64,000 bases of DNA, taken from positions 186,001-250,000 of the forward strand of contig NADL03000639.1 in assembly GCA_002205965.3 (NCBI GenBank). The letters are read 5' to 3'. Of this stretch, positions 56,447 through 64,000 are shown piece by piece (within the stretch, counting starts at the first letter, position 1; every line of letters begins with the position of its first letter). The notes below the pieces were generated by a model. It saw only the letters and a list, made by a program, of their open reading frames with translations. It searched no databases and was not told the DNA's origin. Position numbers and translations under genes: made by a program. This DNA comes from Kappaphycus alvarezii. Lineage: Eukaryota > Rhodophyta > Florideophyceae > Gigartinales > Solieriaceae.

Positions 56447-58300
56447 TTATTCCTTCAGGAGTAGTGCCTCTACTTTCCAAAATTTAGCTGCTTTCCAGCC
56501 GGGGGTTAAGAAAGAACGTTTTTGTACTGCAGCGGCATCTTGAAAAGTTTCCCCTTGACGGATATTTATGCCGCCTGACTCCGACAGAGTTTCCGATTGA
56601 CGTAAAATATCCAAATGTAGTATCTGAGACCGCTTGTGGTAACTTTCTATCCACATAGACCTGCTAAAGCAGGTCTATGTGGATAGAAAGTTACCAATGT
56701 GACACGTTAGTTGTATGCCCAGTCTGCGACAAACAGTTTTCTTGTAACCTGCCCACCAGGAGGATAAAACGTATACTCAAAAAAACGACGACCCGTACGT
56801 CGTATACATCCCTCATATCCTCGTCCGATGAAGAAGCAGTGGTTTCGTAGCCATGCATGTACTCCGCAGAAATGTACCAAGTACATCTAGAACCTTTCTC
56901 ACGAAGGCAACTCTCAAGCATCGCGCCCACCTCTTGGAACTCTTCTCCACACCTTATCATTGCAAAAGAGTTCTCAACGGCAGTCTAACCGCCAACGGAG
57001 ATGAGAGACTGCGCAATCTCCGCACATTTTGGATCAAGAGGGACATCTCTCCGTCAACACATCTGGAAGAACTTTTAATACTAGCGCCCTTCAAATAACT
57101 CCTGCCATTATAGAAATGGTCGCCATAAAATAAATCGTAAGCTTCACAAAACTTGGCATTCTCTTTCATGGACTCCCCGGCCTTTTCGGGCATTGAGTCT
57201 TGACTTTGTGATTGCAATGTGCTTCTCAACCCAGAATTAGCTGTAGTTCACCGGAGGGTCCCCGCATATGATTACAGTCTTTCAGATGCAATAGAGGGTC
57301 TATTGTTTGTTCGCACAGCCTAGCCGTTCCTACTCATACCTATAGTGCTGTCTCTCATATTAACAAAAAAACTTGGGCGAGGTTGTCAACTTTCCCAACT
57401 TTCTGAATGGACAGAGATGGTCGTGGCCAAATAATAATGATGAGGACAAACATTCTGAACCCAAAAAGATGCGCTTGGGTTCATGGCTGTCAAATACAAC
57501 AAGATAATAATTGAACACGAGCTGGCGATATTTTGTAGCCTTCCAGGTTCGATATACAGTGATTTCCGCGAAATAGAGCCAAAAGCTGACTGCCCAGTGT
57601 CGCTTCCCACCTCTATGAACTCCTCGTCGATCATCATCCAAGAGGCTGGACATATCACTATGTCCTCGTTGTGTTACTGCGACTCTTCTTAAGTGAATGT
57701 TTTCTCCTTAAGTATTTCTAGCAGATCCTTCGATATGTTGTAACCAAGGTACATCGTGTCGATTGGAATAGAGTCGAATGGCAAGAATTTGGATAGGCGA
57801 TGAATAGCCATGGGGTTTTTGATTCGAGACTCTTTAACCACTATCTTCCCGGTTTCCTCATCAAGTCCAGAGTCAGGAGCAAAACTGCGTCGAACGGCGT
57901 TGGTCTCGAGCAACGTGCATCTTCTTGTGTTTTCATTGTCGTAATAGCGAACGAGGCGCAGTCTTTCAGAAGTCAAGCTGCACTCAAGCTTCATTACGGA
58001 GGGGCAACAAAACCTCCCTAACGTTTTGAGTAGACCAGTTCTCGTCGCAGTGCATACAAGCTTTCTTTACGCTCGGGCCAATGTTCCCGAGTACTTAGAA
58101 AGAGCTTGCAGGTCTGCGCCGGACACAGCACATGAACCCGAACGCTTGCCTCTGAACCATTCCACGCCTTTACCAGCATCCATCCGTTTGAGTTTATCGA
58201 AGAATTCTCTGACAAGTGGATCAAGGTATGAATTAAGATTGGATGACTTTGTATTACCCCCAATGAAACGAAATGTATCACTTCTTTCATTATGAAGGGT
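56447..58300 (-). mobile_element. Second CACTA/EnSpm-like transposase relic, minus strand
   Basis: The minus strand reads, from about 58280, DTFRFIGGNTKSSNLNSYL and DPLVREFFDKLKRMDAGKG, then SGADLQALSKYSGTLARA: the TNP2 lines 'nlnxYLdPLVxEl' and 'DLqAlxKxxGtl'. RKESLYALRRELVYSKR follows. Further on come HRLSKFLPFDSIPIDTMYLG with YNISKDLLEILKEK (57790-57700) and IDEEFIEVGSDTGQSAFGS (57625-57570), the parts around the DUF4218 junction, and GESMKENAKFCEAYDLFYGD near 57165. Stops and shifts throughout. Orientation is opposite to the copy at 36.3-39.6 kb. The N-terminal part may extend beyond 58300 (a Lys/Glu-rich minus frame at 58830-59039); ends not determined. Confidence 0.6.
56637..56696. repeat. 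Perfect 29-bp inverted repeat with 2-base loop
   Basis: Left arm 56637-56665 begins TGGTAACTTTCTATCCACAT; right arm 56668-56696 is its exact reverse complement, ending ATGTGGATAGAAAGTTACCA; loop AA. The symmetry stops abruptly on both sides. Sits at the 3' end of the minus-strand CACTA-like relic. Confidence 0.95.
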
Positions 58301-59807
58301 GGCTTACAGGAAGGCTCAATTTATAGCGAAGATCAGCCAGCAATGGTAACTATTACTCCTTTATGCGCCAAATCCATCAGATGAATCTGATAAAGAAGTC
58401 GAATGCAAACTCGTCTCGCCGACGTTGTTGGGAACCAAATAATTATACAGTGATCCATCCCAGCATCGTACACCTCCATGCCTTGTCAGTACCATCTAGG
58501 TTTGAATTTCTCTGACTTAATTCAATAGTGCATCGCAATAGCCAAAAAATTGTTTCGCGCCCGGGCATCGACACACCAAGCACGAGTATTGGTGTCAGTG
58601 TGATTTATTCCATTGCACAATATTGCGGGGTGGTTCTCTGATCTTTGAAAAGGGCATAATCGGGGCTCAGCTACCCAAACGTTGATTGGTTTGTGATAAC
58701 ATGATCAGTAAAAACATGTGTGAGCGGCAAAAAAGATAATTGATCGTCTTCAAACCATAGTACTTGAAAATATTGCGTAACAGAGTCACCACACTTCATA
58801 GGCGGCTTAAATGTTTCTTTTTAATCCGCTTAATGATTGAATGTATCAGCGAACTCAATAGCGAGGTCAACCCAGTCAGTTAGCAATTGCTCAAGTTTGA
58901 AACTTTTCTCTTGGCTAGGCTCGCAGCCATTTCCTTTCGTCTTCATCCGAGCCGGGCAGTTAATGGGCTTGCACTCAGGGGATCCTGCTTCTGCAGTAGT
59001 TTCGATATCATTAGACCGGAAAATAATATTTCTCAGCACGTTTCCGTGGTTTGATCCTGAACCTCTTCAGAGAAACATCCAAATATACTTCATTAATCAA
59101 ACAGGGCTGATCAGCATCAAAATCTGCTAAGAATTATCTCTTCTATTCAATGTGTTTAGTATGCTCATTTACATCTTGCGTTTCCACTTCAGCAATTGGT
59201 GAAGCTTCAACGTTGACCGCCAACTGGCCTTCTCATTCAATTATCAGAACCACGTGGACCTCCCGCCGTAGAAAAAGATCCCTAGACGCCTTGGAAGACT
59301 GCTTCGTCTACTCTCAGGGATTCAGCTAAACTTCTCCATGCACGGCATTCGCTAGACCACCTGTAGCAATTATCTCATTCTAACATTAAGTAGATTTCGA
59401 TCCGTATTCATGCCCCAAGCCAAGTGTTTGTAGACCCTTCCCATTTCTGAGATCTTTCGAGACGAGACGATGATTGCGCATTGTTGAATGAGCTATTGGC
59501 TTTCCTGGAGTACAGCAACAATTGTACTTGTGTAGACATAGGTGACATTTCATCATAACACCACACAGAAGCTATAGAAAAGGTAGCTTCGAATGCAGCT
59601 CTTCTTAAGAGATGAGCTTAAAGGCAAAACGCCCGCTTACGAGTTTGACTTACCTGAAATTATTGGTGTGGGTGCACAGACAAAACGCAAGCCCCACCAA
59701 GTAAAAATGATCTCTAGTAAGTTTCGCTTCACTTGATACTGATTTATGTTGATTAAACTGGCGATTTAATGCAAGCAATTGCAATATTCTAACTCGGAAG
59801 AGAGCAC
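58301..59807. other. Stretch without a recognised gene
   Basis: Only short frames; the minus frame 58830-59039 (EKSFKLEQLLTDWVDLAIEF) might belong to the transposase relic. Nothing else recognised. Confidence 0.35.
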
Positions 59808-61174
59808 TTGAACTTCTCAAAGTCCATTCAACCAGTGCTAGAGCCATTATTGAATCTTCTCCTTACCTTACATCATCCATTCCGAATGTCCCCTCCAGGG
59901 ATTCCAAGTATATGCGAAAAGGGCAAAAAAGAACAGGAAGTTTCTGTCAGCGAACTCCAATGCATCGACTTTCAAATACATTCGCAAGTACATGAACTTG
60001 ATAAAGAACTTGACTAATTTATCAAAAGTCATAACGCTTCTCATTATTGTCAGTCTGGAATGGTTTATGGGCAGTTTCCATCAGAATGCCAGTGGCATCA
60101 AGATATCAATCGCACTCTAAAGAATCTGATTGGATAACAGCTGAATTTTATGTTAGAGTATGGAGAAGCAAGCGAGAAGAGGTCTTGTTTTGGAGAGGCA
60201 ACCTATGCGGAGGTCCCACCTAATTTGATGCATGAAGTCGTTAAAGAGATAAATTCCCTAGAAGATCTGAAGGTTTATCTACAATCTATGGGCAATTGTA
60301 CCGTTAAAACCTTGATTGCGCAGAAGATGGAAAGCAAGCCCAGGTCATATCAAGATCAGCAAAAGAACCATGTCGTGGAGAGAAGACCAGAACATGTTAG
60401 TGACATTTAAGGTGCAAAAATGCCGAAAAGGAAATCATTGAGGTCGACGAGAATGACGTTACCTCATGCATTGAAATTCCATCCAAAATGCTGAACCAGG
60501 GTCCCCCAAATCAACTTGATCGTTCAACAAATGAAAAATTCCAGTCCGAGCCACCGGGAGTTTGGGAGCCATAAAAAGAGAGCGCAAAAGGCAAGAGAAG
60601 ATAACAGTAGATCCGAAATCCCGTCACGAAAGGCCAGAGCGTTATTCGACAGAGCAAAAACTTGAAGTTTAACTGAATGAAGAGCATTCGAACTGACAAA
60701 GATCCAGAAAATTTAAAGATCCCATCATCAAAGACTCTTCAATATGGCCACATACAAACCCAGCACATCCAGAAATGTTTGTTACTAGAATATGAAGACA
60801 TCCCCTTTACACGCGAAGATTCCGAGGAAATTTAATCTGGTGAGAACGGCGACGAAAATGTTGACGCGGTTGAAGCCGCGGAGCTTGAGCTTGAGCGTCT
60901 TTAGAAAGAGCATGAGAGGCCCCTGAACATCGCAGGTCGTAATTCTAAACCATTATCAGTTAGAAAAACTATGTACCGACACAGCGTTCCAGGCTTTTTG
61001 GAACAAATTCGCAAACAGGAAGGGCGCAGAAACGGATACATGAAGCAACTACAATTGATTCCAAGAAGCTCATCATCCGTGAGATGTTCTGTTATTAAAC
61101 TCTTTCGGAGGCGGTATTCCTTCGAGAAACCATCTTGGCTAACTCACCATCGTAGTAACTTTTGCAGTAACTAA
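59808..61174 (+). pseudogene. Unrecognised degenerate gene
   Basis: A plus frame stays open, apart from one TGA and one TAA, from 59808 to 60410: SVSELQCIDFQIHSQVHELD, ECQWHQDINRTLKNLIG, EVPPNLMHEVVKEINSLEDL and KVYLQSMGNCTVKTLIAQKM. After frame changes it continues EKEIIEVDENDVTSCIEIPS, EYEDIPFTREDSEEI, NVDAVEAAELELERL and FLEQIRKQEGRRNGYMKQLQ to 61174. Hydrophilic, charged, probably nuclear or a gag-like protein of an element; I cannot assign it. Confidence 0.33.
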
Positions 61175-63434
61175 GTAGCACTCACATTCCAACTTCTCTA
61201 AACTTTTGTCGCATTACGACTTGCAAGGCCCCGTCATTAGATGCAATATGTAGATGAGATAGTACCAACTGCCTAGATAAGTTCGCGTACCGTTGATATG
61301 AGAAACCTCCTTGAATTTAACAGACGCACCCCAATCCATCACTGCACGACGACGACCTTAATGAAGGCACAATACAGGACTACCGTATAGTTTCCGATAG
61401 TTTTGCAACATACATTCCAACGTACGCAAATCGCCGGCCTTGTTTTAAATTCTTATTCACAGCCAATCTACAGTAGGGGAGGACATTGACAGGTGTCTGT
61501 GGTAACCTCCATTCGTTTGGGCTTACTAATTAAAAACTTGAACCATTCCGTGAGCCATCCATTCCAATTTTCACCCTTTCTACTCCTCTCCCTCTACATA
61601 ACATAATTGTTGTTACAGATTCGATTCATTATACATTTGGGAACGGGTCGCTTGGGCAAGCAGCAAGTACTTCACTTGGAGATTTGATGATGCCCACATT
61701 TCGCCCTAATGCCATCTCATATTTTCCCGCTTCCACCTCCTGAAATTCATCAATTACTAGCCCGCCTGCCGCCGCCACTTCGCCCTCATGTATGCGCATA
61801 TGCTTCCTCACTATTTTGCTTGGGAATTTGCCACATGTTAAGGGCAGCGTCCGACTGAATCTGCTCTGGAACAAAGGTTTGTTGATTCCGATGATGCCGC
61901 GCGCTGCCAGATGCACTTCAACGGGTTTCAAAGTGCAATGCATATCATTATATGGACTTCAGGCCCAGTAATTACTCGCTGCAATCATTTTGCGGGGTGA
62001 AAGTGACCCGAGAGTTGAGGCGCAACGTTGACTTGAAAGTTGTTACAGTGCTGTAGACCGTAAGACAATTTGAAGCGCGACGTGTGCCACCTTGGCTCGA
62101 TCACCCTGGAACATCTCGGAACTGCCAAGCAGAATCAAAATAGATGGCCATAACCTATTGTTGAAGCCAAAATCGAATTTCATTGGCTTGATCTCGCTTT
62201 GCTCTAGAAAATATTAATTAAATTAGGTATTGAACGGAATGGACAACCAACCGGTGGCTGCTACCAGCAGATTATGAAAAGAACAGGACTTTATTTCAAC
62301 GTACCATTATCTGTCCGAAGGTTGACAGTTTGTTTCGCTCTAGATTTTAACGACCTTAGCAAGTTCCATAATCGTTTGGTACACTTTCGTATACATTTGA
62401 AGAATACTGTTTGCGAAACAAGTTTTCAGTCTCATTATTGCAAGAAGACTGGAAAGAACGACAACTGCGTGAGTTTCGTGGACCAACGGCAGTGATCCCA
62501 CGGGTTCGAAAGTGATTTCTAATCGTTCGGAATGATCTCGTGAGATTGCGAGATTTTGTTTCGTACATCGTAATATATGTATTTCCACCGGTTATTGCAA
62601 ACCAGATGCCATTTTTTAAAGCTGAGTACGGGTGTTCAGCGGAGAAGTTTTTTGTTCACATTGAAGGCGCCATCAAATGGACCTTGGTCCTGCCCAAGCT
62701 TTCGCCAAGATTCCGTGATTTTTTTAGCATTCTACAAGCACCGAAGCGGCGTTGCACCTTTTAACTCTTCACCTCAACCATCACCGTCGTGTGGATTTGA
62801 GCTCAAGATGGAAACATAGTAATTGTTATAAGTTTTGTGGTCCTCCGTTCGGTCGAGGATTCCAGGTGAGATGCCTGGACTCGATTTCGTGGAGATATTT
62901 CCGACTGTTTCATTCTCGTATTGCTGATGACGCTCAGCGATATCCTAAAACCCATGTACGCTCGACGTTGGAATATCCCGTAGATGCATCTTTACTGATG
63001 CACATTTACTGTAGCGAGGCAAATGTGCACTCGAGCAGCTAATCGCCGTTCGCACTGTCTTCTCGTCTTCCACGACCTCTCCGACAATAACCCCTCACTC
63101 ATGTGAAGCGCGAATAATAGTGTGTCAGAACCATTGCACGTATAATAATTCAAGTGTTCCAGGTGTATGGAACCAAAGCTCCTTAAGGTAAGGCCGGAAA
63201 GAGAGAATAGTGGATTTAAGCCACCAATTTTCTGTATTAAATGTGAATAACTGATAACCAAAACATTTCAGACTGTAATTAATTGCAGAAATCTGAAATG
63301 GTCTTGTGACTAACAATGCTAAACTCGTAGTCGTTAATGAAGTGTCGTGAACAACTGTTTTTGCGGGAACCGTGCCCAATATCCCGCGTTCATAAACCAC
63401 CCCCCGCCTCCCCCCCCCACCATGAACCCAAAAG
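61175..63434. other. Stretch without a recognised gene
   Basis: Contains a 104-codon minus frame (61629-61943; GKFPSKIVRKHMRIHEGEVA) and plus frames at 62540-63042 (MPFFKAEYGCSAEKFFVHIE) with some protein sense but no family I know. Confidence 0.35.
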
Positions 63435-63970
63435 ATGTTCACGAAACACATCACTGGATCCTCTCGCAGTCCCTCTCCGCAACCTCGATTGAATACGTCT
63501 CACCTTGAGCCAATCCCGTCTCAGCCGCACACAGAACCAAACCCCGCTAAGGAGGAAGAGATCACCAATAGTCCAGATGCAAACACAAGCCCTCTTACCA
63601 ACAACTCTCCGGTTACTGAGAAAGAAAAGAGAGACACTCGCGGTTCACCGCTGAGGAAGATTTAATTATCATAAGAGAAGTGGCTGCTGCAAAAGCCCAT
63701 ACAGCTTCTTACGGTAATGTCTCGAAACGTTCCGAGCTCATTCGCGAGCGCTTTAATGCCAATCCAAATGTTAAGCAGCTGATGTCTGCCAAATGCGTTC
63801 AAGACAGCTACAAAAGAATCCAGGCTGCTTTCGAAAACTCCGATCGGAGGGATCAGTTGAGTTCAGGACTAGGGGGGGAGGTCGTAGAGATGGACGAGTT
63901 GTTGATGTATATGAAAGAGGATCAGGATGACCAAGAGTTACAGATGGGCCTTCAAAAGAAGGCTGCTTAG
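63435..63970 (+). CDS. Myb/SANT-like DNA-binding domain protein, one frame break
   Basis: Nuclear DNA-binding protein of a lineage-expanded Myb/SANT-like type. The first frame (from the ATG at 63435) is a low-complexity Pro/Ser/Asn/Glu leader (PHTEPNPAKEEEITNSPDA). After one base change near 63640-63650 the domain reads FTAEEDLIIIREVAAAKAHT, then RSELIRERFNANPNV, SAKCVQDSYKRIQAAFENSD and the family's closing GLGGEVVEMDELLMYMKED, with TAG at 63968-63970. The 'FtxEEDl.llrev.a..ah....g' start and 'GvgGevtEmDeLL' end are what I know from many copies in oomycetes and red algae, often beside transposons. About 178 residues; no stops inside, so possibly still coding. Confidence 0.7.
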
Positions 63971-64000
63971 GGGTTCGGCGCCGAAAAGGAACGCATTGGA

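Noticed and set aside
1..64000. CRISPR arrays, bacterial operons, riboswitches or prokaryotic terminators
   Set aside because: No regularly spaced repeats, no ribosome-binding-site-driven gene packing, and the genes are plainly eukaryotic nuclear.

Overview
The window looks like nuclear DNA of an intron-poor photosynthetic eukaryote, most likely a florideophyte red alga (inference). It carries a chloroplast-type Rieske oxygenase of the pheophorbide a oxygenase group, a plastid-type triose-phosphate/phosphate translocator, a cytosolic ribosomal protein (eS27) and nuclear chromatin proteins (SNF5 and a VEFS-box Su(z)12-like protein). No spliceosomal introns are needed to read any of these genes.

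Layout. Bases 1-15 kb are a GC-rich, gene-dense block: the SNF5 C-terminus (+), a WD40 protein (+), a Su(z)12-like PRC2 subunit (-), eS27 (-), a fragment of a FAD/NAD(P) oxidoreductase (-), a HAD phosphatase (-), a PaO-like Rieske oxygenase (+), a plastid sugar-phosphate translocator (+) and an unrecognised membrane protein (-). Bases 15.9-21.3 kb are a complete but decayed Ty3/gypsy element with 325-bp LTRs, a polypurine tract and a C-terminal chromodomain. From 24 kb to 63 kb the window is a graveyard of mobile elements and gene relics. It holds a possible tyrosine-recombinase element, several unrecognised relics, an EF-hand ion-channel-like relic, two CACTA/TNP2-like transposons in opposite orientation, and a second, older Ty3/gypsy element with antisense reading frames behind pol. 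Between about 46.7 and 56.4 kb lies an AT-rich stretch with almost no coding signal. A Myb/SANT-like protein gene ends the window.

Two kinds of damage are visible. In the GC-rich block the genes have intact protein sense but single-base frame breaks, often in G or C runs. The tiny eS27 gene alone needs three, all in G runs, which points to consensus indel errors rather than pseudogenes. In the TE-rich part many relics stay in one frame over hundreds of bases but carry in-frame stops, the signature of old point-mutation decay.

Short GTAC-rich palindromes (TACTGTAC/GTACAGTAC type) recur from 4 kb to 47 kb and also sit inside the LTR-like repeats of the second gypsy element, so they may be scattered LTR or MITE remnants. 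A perfect 29-bp inverted repeat with a 2-base loop at 56637-56696 is the cleanest single structural anomaly.
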